Shown piece by piece: positions 25,886-36,332 of a stretch of 64,000 nt of DNA. The stretch is from Prevotella scopos JCM 17725 (GTDB lineage: Bacteria > Bacteroidota > Bacteroidia > Bacteroidales > Bacteroidaceae). The stretch spans positions 434,001 to 498,000 of the forward strand of contig NZ_CP072390.1 of the NCBI RefSeq assembly GCF_018127785.1. Direction: 5' to 3'. Under the pieces are notes generated by a model. The model was not told the origin of the DNA. It ran no database searches and saw nothing but the letters and a program-made list of their open reading frames with translations. Made by a program: the position numbers and the translations under genes. The first letter of the stretch is position 1. Every line of letters starts with the position of its first letter.

Positions 25886-26278
25886 ATGAGTAATAAGATA
25901 GAACTAGAATACGAATTGAAAACGCGGTCGGGCAGTGCTGTGTGGGCATTGATAAGTACACCAATTGGTTTAAAGAAGTGGTTGGCAGATGATGTAACGA
26001 TAGAGGAAGATTCGGCAACTTTTATTTGGGGAGATCCGCTTCGCGAACATGATACCCATACTGCAACGATTGTTGATATGGTGAAAAACAATTACATACG
26101 TTTTCATTGGGATTCTTCAGAGAGTGATTCTTTTTGGGAGATAAAGATGTTTCATAGTGAGATAGCTGGCAACTATCATCTCTTAGTTACTGATTTTGTA
26201 GAGGACGATGATGTAGAAGGATTGGAACAGTTTTGGAATAAGAAGATCGACCGCCTACATCGTATCACGGGTATGTAG
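25886..26278 (+). CDS. START-like (SRPBCC fold) protein
   Basis: The 130-aa protein starts MSNKIELEYELKTRSGSAVW. Its pattern (two N-terminal strands, a helix with TPIGLKKWLADDV, a beta-sheet with ATFIWGDPLREHDT and VKNNYIRFHWDS, and a long C-terminal helix WNKKIDRLHRI) fits the START-like/AHSA1 fold seen in Bacteroidota. Ligand and role are unknown. The 440 bases between the tRNA and this gene hold a TATATTTG box at 25552 and no gene that I can support. Confidence 0.75.
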   Translation: MSNKIELEYELKTRSGSAVWALISTPIGLKKWLADDVTIEEDSATFIWGDPLREHDTHTATIVDMVKNNYIRFHWDSSESDSFWEIKMFHSEIAGNYHLLVTDFVEDDDVEGLEQFWNKKIDRLHRITGM

Positions 26279-26304
26279 TGTGGTCTAAAAAAACTTTGCG
26301 AAAA

Positions 26305-26404
26305 TTAGCATGCGTGGTGCGTTGTTGATGCGGTTGCTCATGTATGCCATGCAGTAGTTCTGACAGCATGTGCGTTATCGGGTTTTATAATGCATGCATG
26401 CTAA
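26305..26404. repeat. Inverted repeat around a GCATGC-rich segment
   Basis: TTAGCATGC (26305-26313) and GCATGCTAA (26396-26404) are perfect complements. The interior has several GCATG/TGCG words. It lies directly after the START-like gene and may act as a terminator or be a degraded repeat. The rest of the gap to 26667 shows only a promoter. Confidence 0.35.
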
Positions 26405-26553
26405 AAGAGTCTCTTTTTAAATTTTCTTCTTCGTAATAAGACAGAAGAGTAAAATGAGAATAAAATATCTGATGCAGGTTTGTATTCTTAGAGGAAAGAC
26501 TCAGGTTAAAGAATAAAAATACTAAAAAAGACCATTACTCTGATATTTTTATG

Positions 26554-26561
26554 TAATTTTG
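26554..26561 (+). promoter_or_regulatory. -7 box of the lptF/G gene
   Basis: TAATTTTG lies about 105 bp before the ATG; no TTTG is present at the -33 spacing. Confidence 0.4.
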
Positions 26562-26666
26562 CAAAAGGTAAGATGCAGTTTACAAATTGAAAACAAGATT
26601 TCTTTGTTTTTATTTGTTATAGCTTTACGCATAAAATAAGAGAGAAAACGTCTCGTTTTTTATATC

Positions 26667-28589
26667 ATGTTTCGAATCAAGAAGTTAGATATCTTCATTG
26701 CCAAGCAGTTTGGCATGCTTTTCATGGGAACATTCTTCATCAGCTTGTTTGTGTTGATGATGCAGTTCTTGTGGCGATATGTTGACGACTTGATTGGAAA
26801 AGGATTGTCAATGGACGTTCTTGGACAATTCTTTTGGTATATGAGCTTGATGATGGTGCCACAAGCACTTCCTTTGGCGATTCTTCTTTCATCGCTTATT
26901 TCCTATGGTAACCTTGGCGAGAGTTCAGAGTTGACAGCTATTAAGGCTGCTGGTATCTCGTTGATTCAGTCGTTTAGAGGACTGATAGTTATTAGTATTT
27001 TTATTGCTTTTGGTTCTTTTTACTTCCAGAATAATGTAGGACCAATCGCGCATAAACACATAGCCCAGCTACTTATCTCTATGAAACAGAAGAGTCCTGA
27101 ACTGGAAATCCCAGAAGGAATCTTCTATGATGGTATTCCACAAACAAATCTCTACGTAGAGAAGAAAGACTTGAAGACAGGACACCTATATAATATTATG
27201 GTGTATCGAATGACGGATAGCTATGAAGATCAAGCTATTATCCTCGCCGACTCGGGCATGTTGCAGTCAACAGTAGATAAGAAACACCTTGTACTTAACC
27301 TCTGGAGTGGAGAGTGGTTTGAGAACATGCGTTCGCAAGAAATGGGTAATAGTGCCAGTGTACCTTATCGTCGAGAAACCTTTGCACATAAGCATATTGT
27401 CCTTGATTTCGATGGCGATTTCAACCTTACGGATATGGCAGGTATCACAAATGATGCTCGAACGAAAAGCATTCAGAAGATACAGCATGATAAGGACTCC
27501 TTAGTGCATGTCTATGATAGTGTGGGTAAAGCCTTCTATAAAGATGCGCAGACGATTTATTACCACGATCCTTATCTCAAAGCCGCACAAAGGAAAGAAG
27601 CTATAAAGTTATCAAAAGCAAAGGCTTTCAATGTAGATTCGGTATTTAATAAGTTGCCCGCAGATCAACGACGTTACGTTGTTGATCAAGCTTTGTCAAC
27701 TGTTCAGCAAGAAGTTAGCGACCTAGATTTTAAGAGTATGATCACCACTGATGGTGACAAGATCATCCGCTTGCATGATATAGAGACTATTAACAAGTTT
27801 ACATTGGCACTGATATGTATCATCTTCTTCTTTATCGGTGCGCCGCTCGGTGCAATTATTCGAAAAGGAGGATTGGGTATTCCTATCATTATCAGTGTTA
27901 TTGTGTTCATCATTTTTTATATCCTAGATAATACAGGATATCGAATGGCACGTCAGGGAGACTGGGCAATATGGTTTGGTAAAGGATTGTCTATGGCTGT
28001 TCTCATTCCGATGGCAGTGTTCTTTACCTATAAGGCAAATAACGACTCTACAGTATTCAATGCTGATATGTACAGAAATCTGTTGATGAGGATGTTTGGA
28101 ATACGCATTAAGCGTAGTATTGCAAGTAAGGAAGTTATCTTGCATGACCCTGACTATCGTACAGATGCAGAGAAACTCAACGAATTGAATGTAAGAATTG
28201 CAGACTACGCTAAGACGCGCAGGCTGAAGTCTGCTCCTAATATAATAAAGGTATTTTTCCGTTATCATGCGGATCATGTAATAGAGAAGATTAATGATGA
28301 ACTTGAGAATGTTATTGAAGACTTGAGCAATACACGTAACAAAGTCATCATGACAGAACTAAACAAATACCCGATATTGGCAGTAAAAGCGCATACAAGA
28401 CCCTTTGACCATAAGTGGTTAAATATTTTTGCAGCAATTATTTTACCAGCAGGTATCTTCTTCTATTTCCGTATGTGGCGTTTCCGTTTACGTCTTTATC
28501 GCGATCTTCGTACGATTACGAACTGTAACGAGACGATTATGACAGAGATTCAACGTCTAAAGGAAAAGAAGGAAGCAAAGAGCCTTTGA
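26667..28589 (+). CDS. LptF/LptG family permease
   Basis: This is the inner-membrane permease of the LPS export ABC machine. The N-terminal half has three membrane helices ([20 protein letters not shown], then [20 protein letters not shown] with [19 protein letters not shown]) and a periplasmic jellyroll follows (about 140-380). Three further helices lie near [40 protein letters not shown] and [18 protein letters not shown]. An extra ~170-residue C-terminal part ends with another helix pair, giving 640 aa rather than the usual ~370. Bacteroidota often use one LptF/G protein instead of two. Confidence 0.9.
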   Translation: MFRIKKLDIFIAKQFGMLFMGTFFISLFVLMMQFLWRYVDDLIGKGLSMDVLGQFFWYMSLMMVPQALPLAILLSSLISYGNLGESSELTAIKAAGISLIQSFRGLIVISIFIAFGSFYFQNNVGPIAHKHIAQLLISMKQKSPELEIPEGIFYDGIPQTNLYVEKKDLKTGHLYNIMVYRMTDSYEDQAIILADSGMLQSTVDKKHLVLNLWSGEWFENMRSQEMGNSASVPYRRETFAHKHIVLDFDGDFNLTDMAGITNDARTKSIQKIQHDKDSLVHVYDSVGKAFYKDAQTIYYHDPYLKAAQRKEAIKLSKAKAFNVDSVFNKLPADQRRYVVDQALSTVQQEVSDLDFKSMITTDGDKIIRLHDIETINKFTLALICIIFFFIGAPLGAIIRKGGLGIPIIISVIVFIIFYILDNTGYRMARQGDWAIWFGKGLSMAVLIPMAVFFTYKANNDSTVFNADMYRNLLMRMFGIRIKRSIASKEVILHDPDYRTDAEKLNELNVRIADYAKTRRLKSAPNIIKVFFRYHADHVIEKINDELENVIEDLSNTRNKVIMTELNKYPILAVKAHTRPFDHKWLNIFAAIILPAGIFFYFRMWRFRLRLYRDLRTITNCNETIMTEIQRLKEKKEAKSL

Positions 28590-28617
28590 TATAGAAACCA
28601 TAAAAATCAGTAACAAT

Positions 28618-29823
28618 ATGGAAGATTTTAAACTCGATAGCATCGAAGATGCATTGAAAGACTTTCGGGAAGGAAAGTTTGTTATTGTAGTAGATGACGA
28701 AGACCGAGAGAATGAGGGTGACCTTATTATGGCAGCAGAGATGATAACGCCAGATAAGGTGAACTTTATGTTGAAGAATGCACGAGGCGTTCTTTGTGTG
28801 CCAATTACGCTCTCACGTGCAGAAGAGCTGGACCTACCTCATCAAGTTTCTGATAACACTTCAGTACTTGGGACACCATTCACTGTTACGGTTGACAAGT
28901 TGGAAGGATGTTCAACGGGTGTGTCAACTCATGATCGCGCAGAGACAATCAAAGCCTTAGCCGACCCAACTTCAACCCCACAAACCTTTGGACGCCCTGG
29001 GCATATCAATCCACTTTATGCTCAAGATAATGGTGTCCTGCGTCGTTCGGGTCATACGGAAGCGGCAGTCGATCTGTGTAAACTTTCTGGCTGTTACCCT
29101 GCTGGTGTGCTGATGGAGATTATGAACGAAGATGGTACCATGGCGCGTATGCCCGATTTGCAGAAATGTGCAAAGGAGTGGAATATGAGGATTATCAGTA
29201 TCAAAGATATTATAGCCTACCGCCTGAAGAACGAGTCAAGTATTGTCGTTGGTGAGGAAGTAGAACTACCGACGGAATATGGCATGTTCCACCTGATTCC
29301 TTTCCGTCAAGCAAATGGTTTGGAACACATGGCACTTGTTAAGGGTACCTGGAAAGAGGATGAGCCAGTCCTTGTACGTGTTCATTCATCATGTGCAACG
29401 GGTGATATTCTTGGAAGTAAGCGTTGCGATTGTGGAGAGCAACTTCATAAGGCAATGGAAATGATTGAGAAAGAAGGTAAGGGTGTTATCATCTATATGC
29501 AGCAGGAAGGACGTGGCATTGGCTTGATGAATAAGATTGCTGCCTATAAGTTGCAAGAACAGGGACTTGACACAGTTGAGGCTAACCTTCACCTTGGTTT
29601 CCGACCAGATGAGCGCGATTATGGTTCTGGTGCACAGATGTTGCGCCATCTTGGTATTCATAAGATGCGTTTGATAACGAATAATCCAACGAAGCGAGTT
29701 GGCCTTGAAGCTTATGGTTTGGAGATTGAGGAGAATGTTCCAATTGAGATTACTCCTAATACGTTTGATTATCGTTATTTGAAGACTAAACGTGATCGTA
29801 TGGGGCACGATTTGCACCTATAA
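28618..29823 (+). CDS. ribBA: Bifunctional 3,4-DHBP synthase / GTP cyclohydrolase II
   Basis: This enzyme starts both branches of riboflavin synthesis. Residues 1-205 are RibB, with [31 protein letters not shown] and [17 protein letters not shown]. Residues 206-401 are RibA, with the zinc ligands in [20 protein letters not shown], then [13 protein letters not shown] and [14 protein letters not shown]. It follows lptF/G by 28 bp and is probably co-transcribed with it. A very strong terminator follows. Confidence 0.96.
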   Translation: MEDFKLDSIEDALKDFREGKFVIVVDDEDRENEGDLIMAAEMITPDKVNFMLKNARGVLCVPITLSRAEELDLPHQVSDNTSVLGTPFTVTVDKLEGCSTGVSTHDRAETIKALADPTSTPQTFGRPGHINPLYAQDNGVLRRSGHTEAAVDLCKLSGCYPAGVLMEIMNEDGTMARMPDLQKCAKEWNMRIISIKDIIAYRLKNESSIVVGEEVELPTEYGMFHLIPFRQANGLEHMALVKGTWKEDEPVLVRVHSSCATGDILGSKRCDCGEQLHKAMEMIEKEGKGVIIYMQQEGRGIGLMNKIAAYKLQEQGLDTVEANLHLGFRPDERDYGSGAQMLRHLGIHKMRLITNNPTKRVGLEAYGLEIEENVPIEITPNTFDYRYLKTKRDRMGHDLHL

Positions 29824-29866
29824 GTGATATGAAAACAATAGAATGGTTCTAAATTGAACCTTGTAT

Positions 29867-29909
29867 AAAATCCCACAAAAGAGAGTTGTCATCTCTTTTG
29901 TGGGATTTT
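29867..29909 (+). terminator. Strong terminator after ribBA
   Basis: A perfect 18-bp stem (AAAATCCCACAAAAGAGA) with a 7-base loop is followed by TTTTATTTTT. Confidence 0.9.
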
Positions 29910-30127
29910 ATTTTTGGCTCTAAGAATTTTTTGCTTATCTGCTAATTGAAACACACAAAATAAAGACACATATTGAGTAGAACTTGACATCAGAAATGAT
30001 AAGCCTTCCATAAATGAATTGCAAAATGATAGCTTCGGTCTTTATCTTCGATGATGTCAGAAAAGAGTGGAGTAGAGCCTTTTGGTAAAGTGTTTTGTCC
30101 TAATATTTCGTCAAACGGTTTTTTGGC

Positions 30128-30216
30128 GGTTAACAGACTTATAAAAGATGCCCAGTTGAGTTGCAAAAGACGCCCTTTAAAGCTCTAATAGTCGCTCTTT
30201 AGGAAGCCAACTTTTT
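30128..30216. repeat. 22-bp tandem array, family A copy 3 (inverted, diverged)
   Basis: On the minus strand the units carry GGGC or GAGC anchors exactly 22 bp apart (plus-strand GCCC at 30150 and 30172, GCTC at 30194), with TCTTTTGCAA as in copies 1 and 2. The remainder of the ~690-bp gap between ribBA and the aminotransferase gene shows no gene. Confidence 0.7.
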
Positions 30217-30557
30217 AGGTGCTGTTTTGTAATGCGTTGATAATATGATGGTTATTGTTATACGTTTTCATTCTTGATTGATGATTTTGCTTAACTTTAA
30301 TGACACTCTTTGTTAAGACAATTCTTAATCTTTGGACCTTAGTTATGGCTTCAGGCTCATTACAATAATGATATTTAAATATAAGTTTTATAGAAGCAAG
30401 AAGCTATTTTTATTTTAGATGTGCATAATCTCACTTTATGAATTTGAAGCTCATAATCTTTCGATTGTTCCTAATTCATCAAATGACAAATCGGTACTAA
30501 AAATGTTATATAGATAAAATAAAGAAAGGAAAATTGCGTTATTAAAATGAATTTACG

Positions 30558-30565
30558 TAATTTTG
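30558..30565 (+). promoter_or_regulatory. -7 box of the aminotransferase gene
   Basis: TAATTTTG lies 37 bp before the ATG, with a partial TTG 21 bp upstream. Confidence 0.45.
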
Positions 30566-30602
30566 TGAATGAAATCATACACAAAGAAAGATAAAGTTTA
30601 AA

Positions 30603-31796
30603 ATGGCACAACTATCAGATCGTTTAAAGCGATTGGCACCTTCTGAAACATTAGCTATGTCGCAGAAGAGTAGTGAATTGAAAGCTCAGGGGATTGATGT
30701 TATCAACATGAGTGTGGGCGAACCAGACTTCATGACTCCTAATCATGTAAAGGAGGCAGGCAAAAAAGCTATTGATGATAACTACTCAAAGTATTCTCCT
30801 GTTCCTGGCTACCTGATTTTGAGAGAAGCCATTTCAAGAAAACTGAAGAAGGAAAATAATCTTGATTATACTCCCTCGGAGATTATCGTTGGTACCGGCG
30901 GTAAGCAAGGTGTTTGTAACACAGTTTTAGCTTTGGTTAATCCTGGTGATGAGGTAATCATCCCAGCTCCATATTGGGTAAGCTACCCACAAATGGTGAA
31001 ACTTGCCAGTGGTGTTCCTGTCGTTGTGCCTGCTGGTATCGAACAGGATTTCAAGATTACAGCTGAACAATTAGAGGAAGCGATTACTCCTAAGACAAAG
31101 TTGATTATTCTTTGTTCACCAAGTAATCCTACAGGAAGTGTCTATTCTTCAGAGGAATTAGAGGCCTTAGCAAAAGTTGTTTTGGCTCATGAGGACTTGT
31201 TTATCCTTTCAGATGAGATCTATGAGTACATTAATTATATAGGTGGACATAGCAGTATTGCATCTTGTTCAGGGATGAAAGAGCGAACGATCATCTGCAA
31301 TGGAGTTAGTAAGGCTTATGCGATGACGGGGTGGCGTATTGGATGGGTGGCTGCACCAGAATGGATTGCGAAGGGACTCAATAAACTACAAGGCCAATAT
31401 ACGTCAGGCACATGCAGTGTTAGTCAGATGGCTGCTGTTGGGGCATACGAGGGTGATCAAACCTGTGTAGCTGGGTTTCGTGAAGCATTCCAACGTCGTC
31501 GTGACTTGATTGTAAGTTTGGCAAAAGAGATTCCTGGACTTGAGGTAAATGTGCCACAAGGTGCTTTTTATCTTTTCCCCAAATGTTCTAGCTTCTTTGG
31601 AAAGTCTTACGGGAGGCATGTTATTAATACTTCTTCTGATCTTGCAATGTATATTCTTGAAGAAGGAGGCGTTGCAATCGTGGGAGGAGATGCTTTCGGC
31701 TCACCAGATTGCTTCCGATTGAGTTATGCGACAAGTGATGAGAATATAAAAGAAGCACTTCGTCGGATTAAAGAAGTACTCTCAAAACTAAAATAA
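30603..31796 (+). CDS. PLP-dependent aminotransferase, class I (AspAT-like)
   Basis: This fold-type I aminotransferase is most like class I-beta/gamma aspartate aminotransferases. Key parts are NMSVGEPDF (substrate Arg region), GTGGKQGVCN and PYWVSYPQM (PLP phosphate and ring contacts), LCSPSNPTGSVY (Asn), LSDEIYEYI (Asp, Tyr), NGVSKAYAMTGWRIGW (Schiff-base Lys) and FRLSYATSDENI (carboxylate-binding Arg). The 397-aa length is typical. Aspartate with 2-oxoglutarate is the likely pair, but other substrates are possible. Confidence 0.9.
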   Translation: MAQLSDRLKRLAPSETLAMSQKSSELKAQGIDVINMSVGEPDFMTPNHVKEAGKKAIDDNYSKYSPVPGYLILREAISRKLKKENNLDYTPSEIIVGTGGKQGVCNTVLALVNPGDEVIIPAPYWVSYPQMVKLASGVPVVVPAGIEQDFKITAEQLEEAITPKTKLIILCSPSNPTGSVYSSEELEALAKVVLAHEDLFILSDEIYEYINYIGGHSSIASCSGMKERTIICNGVSKAYAMTGWRIGWVAAPEWIAKGLNKLQGQYTSGTCSVSQMAAVGAYEGDQTCVAGFREAFQRRRDLIVSLAKEIPGLEVNVPQGAFYLFPKCSSFFGKSYGRHVINTSSDLAMYILEEGGVAIVGGDAFGSPDCFRLSYATSDENIKEALRRIKEVLSKLK

Positions 31797-31897
31797 GTGT
31801 CAAATAGCTGCGCTGATAGTAATATAAAGATGAGAGAAACTGTGAATTTCTAATTGTTAAATGTTATTAATCGTGTCTGTAGTTTTCTTTTAATTAC

Positions 31898-31905
31898 TAT
31901 CTTTG
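31898..31905 (+). promoter_or_regulatory. -7 box of the exbB-tonB operon
   Basis: TATCTTTG lies about 125 bp before the exbB ATG, leaving a long AT-rich leader. Confidence 0.45.
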
Positions 31906-32029
31906 CGGAGATAAAGTAGCTATGGTCATTCTCCGTTTATGGTAATGATTACACACAAAGAGTTATAAATCAGAAAGATATTAACAAATTAATTCAATAA
32001 TAACCTAAAAATTAAAATTTTATCAAATT

Positions 32030-32869
32030 ATGGCAACTACACAACAAAAACCAGCCCCAAAGAAACAGTCTGAGGGCTTCACAGGAGTTAGAGGCGCATT
32101 TTGGATTATCGTCGTTTGCGCTGTCGTTGCGTTCACATTGTTCTACACATGGTTCGGCAATCCAATGCACTTCCAGGATGGAGCTGCACGTGAAAACCCA
32201 GCTGACGTATGGGGTACAATCTTTAAGGGTGGCGTAGTCGTACCTGTTATCCACACACTCTTGTTAACAGTGCTCGCTATGTCTATCGAACGCTGGATGG
32301 CTTTGAAGACTGCTTTCGGTAAGGGTTCACTTCCAAAGTTCGTTGCAAACATCAAGGCTGCTCTTAACGCTAATGACCTTGCTAAGGCTAATCAGCTATG
32401 CGATCAGCAGAAGGGTTCTGTAGCAAATGTTGTTAAGGCTTCATTGAATGCTTACAAGGATATGGAGAGTGGTGCTAATGTAAACTTGAAGAAGGCTCAG
32501 AAGGTAGCTAAGATTCAGCAGGCTCACGAAGAGGCAACACAGCTTGAGATGCCAACTCTGACAATGAACCTCCCTATCATTGCTACTCTTGTAACTCTTG
32601 GTACACTTACTGGTCTTCTCGGTACTGTAACCGGTATGATCAAGTCGTTCTCTGCTCTTGCTGCAGGTGGTGGTGCTGACTCAGCTGCACTTTCTGCTGG
32701 TATTTCTGAGGCGTTGATCAACACTGCATTCGGTATCGCAACATCTTGGTGTGCAGTAGTATCTTATGGCTACTACTCTAACAAGGTTGACAAGTTGACT
32801 TTCGCCCTCGACGAGGTTGGTTATTCTATCGCTCAGACATACGAAGTAAACCACACAGACGAGGCTTAA
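32030..32869 (+). CDS. exbB: ExbB/TolQ-type proton channel subunit
   Basis: This is an inner-membrane proton channel that powers TonB. Membrane helices are near residues 23-44 (FWIIVVCAVVAFTLFYTWFG), 66-88, 178-203 (LPIIATLVTLGTLTGLLGTV, then TGMIKSF) and 228-250 (ALINTAFGIATSWCAVVSYG). The GLLGTVTGMI and ALINTAFG motifs define the MotA/TolQ/ExbB family. The extra N-terminal helix is usual in Bacteroidota. It is the first gene of exbB-exbD-exbD-tonB-PstS-like-TPR. Confidence 0.93.
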   Translation: MATTQQKPAPKKQSEGFTGVRGAFWIIVVCAVVAFTLFYTWFGNPMHFQDGAARENPADVWGTIFKGGVVVPVIHTLLLTVLAMSIERWMALKTAFGKGSLPKFVANIKAALNANDLAKANQLCDQQKGSVANVVKASLNAYKDMESGANVNLKKAQKVAKIQQAHEEATQLEMPTLTMNLPIIATLVTLGTLTGLLGTVTGMIKSFSALAAGGGADSAALSAGISEALINTAFGIATSWCAVVSYGYYSNKVDKLTFALDEVGYSIAQTYEVNHTDEA

Positions 32870-32899
32870 TTTTTGCTGACCCTTTAAAAATTTATCGCT

Positions 32900-33550
32900 A
32901 TGGGTAAAGTAAAAGTTAAGAAGAGTGACACTTTTATCGACATGACGCCTATGTCAGACGTTATGACCCTGTTGCTTACCTTCTTTATGCTGACATCTAC
33001 ATTCGTTAAGAATGAGCCAGTGAAGGTAAATACTCCAGGTTCAGTGTCTGAATTAAAGGTGCCTGAGAATGGTGTCCTGACAATTCTCGTTAGTCCTGAA
33101 AAAGGACCTAATGGTACGCCTACAGGTGAAGGCCAGGTCTTTTTAAGCTACGATAATACTAATGAATTAGGTCAAATCGTAGATAATATGGGCATAACAT
33201 TGACTCCTGCACAAAAGAAGACTTTTGTTGCTGAGTCCACATTTGGTGCTCCACTCGACAAGCTGGCTGCTTATTTGTCAAAGCCAGCAGCAGAGCGTGG
33301 CAAAGAACTCCCTAAAATGGGTATTCCTCTCGATAGTATCCAAGGACAGGAGATGACAGAGTTCCAACAGTGGGTTAACGCAGCCCGCCAGGTGAACCCT
33401 AAGGTTAGACTTGCTATCAAGTCCGACGCTGATTCTCCTTATGGTACCGTTAAGAAGGTAATGAGCGAACTCCAGGATATGGATGAGAGCCATTACTACA
33501 TGATCACACAGTTGGACGCTAAAAAGGCTGCACAGGCAGCTAATAAGTAA
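32900..33550 (+). CDS. exbD: ExbD/TolR biopolymer transport protein (first copy)
   Basis: The short cytoplasmic start is followed by FIDMTPMSDVMTLLLTFFML, with the conserved Asp of the ExbD helix that carries the proton pathway. A periplasmic domain of about 180 residues follows and contains inserts that the short enteric ExbD lacks. It is 30 bp after exbB and 12 bp before a second exbD. Confidence 0.9.
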   Translation: MGKVKVKKSDTFIDMTPMSDVMTLLLTFFMLTSTFVKNEPVKVNTPGSVSELKVPENGVLTILVSPEKGPNGTPTGEGQVFLSYDNTNELGQIVDNMGITLTPAQKKTFVAESTFGAPLDKLAAYLSKPAAERGKELPKMGIPLDSIQGQEMTEFQQWVNAARQVNPKVRLAIKSDADSPYGTVKKVMSELQDMDESHYYMITQLDAKKAAQAANK

Positions 33551-33562
33551 GGAGATCAAAGT

Positions 33563-34249
33563 ATGGAAATGATGGATACAGGAAAAGAAGGCGGCAAGCA
33601 GAAGAAGATGACCGTCCGCGTAGATTTTACGCCGATGGTGGATATGCTTATGTTGCTGATTACCTTCTTCATGCTTTGTACTTCACTTAGCAAGCCTTCA
33701 ACTATGGAGTTGACGATGCCAAGTAATGATAAGACGCAGAATGAACAGCAGAAGAATGAAGCCAAAGAGTCACACTCTATTACTATTTACATTGCTGATG
33801 GAGATAAAATCTTCTATGGTAATGGTAAACCAGAGTATGATAACGCTAATTGGCTGAAGCCTGCCGATTGGAGTAACACCGAAAAAGGCATTCGCTACGT
33901 TCTTCAGCATAAGGAAGTGGGTGACCCTTCTACAGGTGAGGCTATCACTATCCCTTATAAGGATATGGATATCGCTGTGAAGGAACTGACTCGTAAGAAG
34001 CAGGCTAACCCAAAGACTTATCCAGATAGTCTTTATCAGGCTGATATTGCTGCTATTAAAGCTGGTTTAATTAATGGCAAGAAGGTTTCTACCATGACTG
34101 TCATTATCAAGCCAACTGATAAAGCATCTTATCGTCATTTGGTTGACATCCTCGATGAAATGCAGATTTCATATATTGGAACTTACGTCATTGACAAGCT
34201 GACAGACCAAGACAAGGCTCTCTTAGCCAAGAAGGGTATCAAGGCTTAA
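33563..34249 (+). CDS. exbD: ExbD/TolR biopolymer transport protein (second copy)
   Basis: The second ExbD is distinct from the first. The helix region is VDFTPMVDMLMLLITFFMLC, again with the essential Asp. The periplasmic part of about 190 residues ends in a TMTVIIKPTDKASYRHLVDI domain similar to the ExbD/TolR fold. Two ExbD paralogues in tandem are usual in Bacteroidota and may form a heteromeric dimer in the ExbB pentamer. Confidence 0.9.
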   Translation: MEMMDTGKEGGKQKKMTVRVDFTPMVDMLMLLITFFMLCTSLSKPSTMELTMPSNDKTQNEQQKNEAKESHSITIYIADGDKIFYGNGKPEYDNANWLKPADWSNTEKGIRYVLQHKEVGDPSTGEAITIPYKDMDIAVKELTRKKQANPKTYPDSLYQADIAAIKAGLINGKKVSTMTVIIKPTDKASYRHLVDILDEMQISYIGTYVIDKLTDQDKALLAKKGIKA

Positions 34250-34282
34250 TCACTGATTCGTAAACAATTAAAGAAAAAAACA

Positions 34283-35164
34283 ATGGCAAAAATAGATTTA
34301 TGCGATCCTAAATGGGTTGACATGGTGTTCGCCGACAGAAATAAGGAGTACGGTGCATATAAGCTTCGTAAAACAGTTTCTCAGCGTAACATCAAAGCTT
34401 TAGCTATTCTGCTTTGTGCTGCATTCCTCGGTGGTGGTTACTTAGCTTATCAGATTAAGAAGCACAACGACGAATTGGCTGCTCAAGCTGAGTATGCTGC
34501 AAAGATGGAGTTGGCTGCATTAGAACAAGCTAAGAAGGAACAAGCTGAACGTAAAAAGCAGCAGAAGAAGGAAGAACCAAAGAAGATTGAACCAGAAAAG
34601 GTGGTTCCAGAAACTCGTGCAACTGTTAAGTTTACTGCACCTGTCATCAAGGATGATAAGGACGTAAAGGAAGAGATGCCTCCAATGGTCAAGATGAACA
34701 AGGAAACCAAGGCTGTAGGTGTTGAGAACAAGGAAGGTACGGAAGATCGTACTGAAGTTGCTGCTCGTAGCACTGTAGCTACTCCTGAACAGATTGTACC
34801 AAAGATTGAAAAGCCTGTTGTCGAAGCTCCAAAACCAGAGCCAAAGCAAGAGGTTGAAAATAAGGTCTTCACAGTAGCAGAGGTAATGCCTTCATTCCCT
34901 AATGTAAATGCGTGGTTGGCTTCACATATCCAATACCCAGCAGTAGCAGCAGAGAATGGTGTGCAGGGACGAGTTATCGTTAAGTTCGTTGTAGGACGTG
35001 ATGGTAGTGTTAGTCAGGCGCAGATTGTTCGCGGTGTTGATCAAGCACTCGACCGTGAGGCTCTTCGTGTTGTTAACAGCATGCCAAAGTGGTCTCCAGG
35101 TATGAACAATGGTCAGCCTGCAAACGTTTGGTTTACTCTTCCAATTACCTTCAAACTGCAATAA
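34283..35164 (+). CDS. tonB: TonB energy transducer
   Basis: The cytoplasmic start of about 34 residues precedes one membrane helix (NIKALAILLCAAFLGGGYLA). A Lys/Glu/Pro-rich periplasmic linker follows (about 70-200), then the C-terminal TonB domain (about 205-293: MPSFPNVNAWLASHIQYPAV, GRVIVKFVVGRDGSV, LDREALRVVNSMPKW, PITFKLQ). It transmits the proton motive force to TonB-dependent receptors such as that at 15266-17401. Confidence 0.95.
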   Translation: MAKIDLCDPKWVDMVFADRNKEYGAYKLRKTVSQRNIKALAILLCAAFLGGGYLAYQIKKHNDELAAQAEYAAKMELAALEQAKKEQAERKKQQKKEEPKKIEPEKVVPETRATVKFTAPVIKDDKDVKEEMPPMVKMNKETKAVGVENKEGTEDRTEVAARSTVATPEQIVPKIEKPVVEAPKPEPKQEVENKVFTVAEVMPSFPNVNAWLASHIQYPAVAAENGVQGRVIVKFVVGRDGSVSQAQIVRGVDQALDREALRVVNSMPKWSPGMNNGQPANVWFTLPITFKLQ

Positions 35165-35177
35165 AAAGCAAATTTAT

Positions 35178-36152
35178 ATGAATAGATCCAGATTCTACAT
35201 AGCAGTAGGATTGATGTTATCCTTTGTTTTTCTTCTGTCCTCTTGTGGACAGAAGAAAAATAAGGATGGCAGAACAGATACACCGACGTCAGGGACGATT
35301 AAGTTCGCCTCTGACGAAAGTTTTAGTCCTATTATCGAGGAATTGTTACAGAATTATCAGTTCCGCTACCCATTAGCTCACTTGTTGCCTATCTATACAG
35401 ATGACAATAAGGGCATGCAACTTCTTCTTGATCAGAAAGTGAATCTTTTCTTCACTTCTCACGTATTGACAAAGGGCGAAGATGCACTTTTACAAGAAAA
35501 AGGTCCTATCCCTGCGGTTTTCCCGATAGGATATGATGGAATTGCTTTCATTGTTAACAATACAAATGTAGACTCTTGCATAACCGTTACCAATGTTAAG
35601 AAAATTCTAAGTGGTCAGATTACAAAATGGAATCAGTTGAACCCAAAGAATGAAAAGGGGAATATTGAAGTTGTTTTTGATAATAAAGCATCAGCAACTT
35701 TGCATTATGTAGTTGACTCTATTTTAGGTGGAAAAAATATCAAGAGTGAGAACATTGTTGCTGCAAGTAACAGTAAGTCGGTTATTGACTATGTTCATAA
35801 AACTCCTAACGCTATAGGTGTTATTGGGTCAAACTGGTTGAATGACCATCGTGACTCTACCAACACAACTTTTAAGAAAGATATTAGAGTAGTAGGTCTC
35901 TCACAAGCCTCTGTTGCCCAACCTGCTAATAGCTGGCAGCCTTATCAGGCTTACTTGTTGGATGGTAGATATCCTTTTGTAAGGACTATCTATGCTCTTG
36001 TGGCAGACCCGCACAAAGCTCTGCCTTGGGCATTTGCAAATTTCGTCACTAATCCTATTGGTCAGAAGATTATCTTTAGGGCTGGTCTCTTACCATATCG
36101 AGGTGACATTACTATTCGTGATGTTCATGTCTCGACTGCAACAGATCAATAA
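35178..36152 (+). CDS. PstS-like substrate-binding lipoprotein
   Basis: The protein starts MNRSRFYIAVGLMLSFVFLL with lipobox SSC. It has the phosphate-binding-protein fold: GTIKFASDESFSPIIEELLQ, PIGYDGIAFIVNNTNVD, LSGQITKWNQLNP, and NAIGVIGSNWLND. No pstCAB genes are present, so here it is a lipoprotein partner of the TonB operon and not part of a phosphate importer. The track of open bases goes back to 35109 inside tonB, but the ATG at 35178 starts the signal peptide. Confidence 0.88.
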   Translation: MNRSRFYIAVGLMLSFVFLLSSCGQKKNKDGRTDTPTSGTIKFASDESFSPIIEELLQNYQFRYPLAHLLPIYTDDNKGMQLLLDQKVNLFFTSHVLTKGEDALLQEKGPIPAVFPIGYDGIAFIVNNTNVDSCITVTNVKKILSGQITKWNQLNPKNEKGNIEVVFDNKASATLHYVVDSILGGKNIKSENIVAASNSKSVIDYVHKTPNAIGVIGSNWLNDHRDSTNTTFKKDIRVVGLSQASVAQPANSWQPYQAYLLDGRYPFVRTIYALVADPHKALPWAFANFVTNPIGQKIIFRAGLLPYRGDITIRDVHVSTATDQ

Positions 36153-36332
36153 GTGATAGCTAATAGTTTAAGCATCATAAGCGATTCATGAATTAAAAGT
36201 GTAACTTTTAGTTATGTAAGGTTAGCATTGCTTATAATATAAATTTTAACATACTTATTTTATTAAACGATTTTTCATTATAAGCGTCTTATTATAAAGG
36301 TTCACAGAAATATAAATTATAGGGATAGAATT

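Noticed and set aside
34483..34872. Long minus-strand frames inside tonB, exbD and mrdA
   Set aside because: They mirror the Lys/Glu/Pro-rich codons of the plus-strand genes and show no protein-like features.
35178..36152. Phosphate ABC transporter system
   Set aside because: Only the binding-protein fold is present; no permease or ATPase genes occur nearby.
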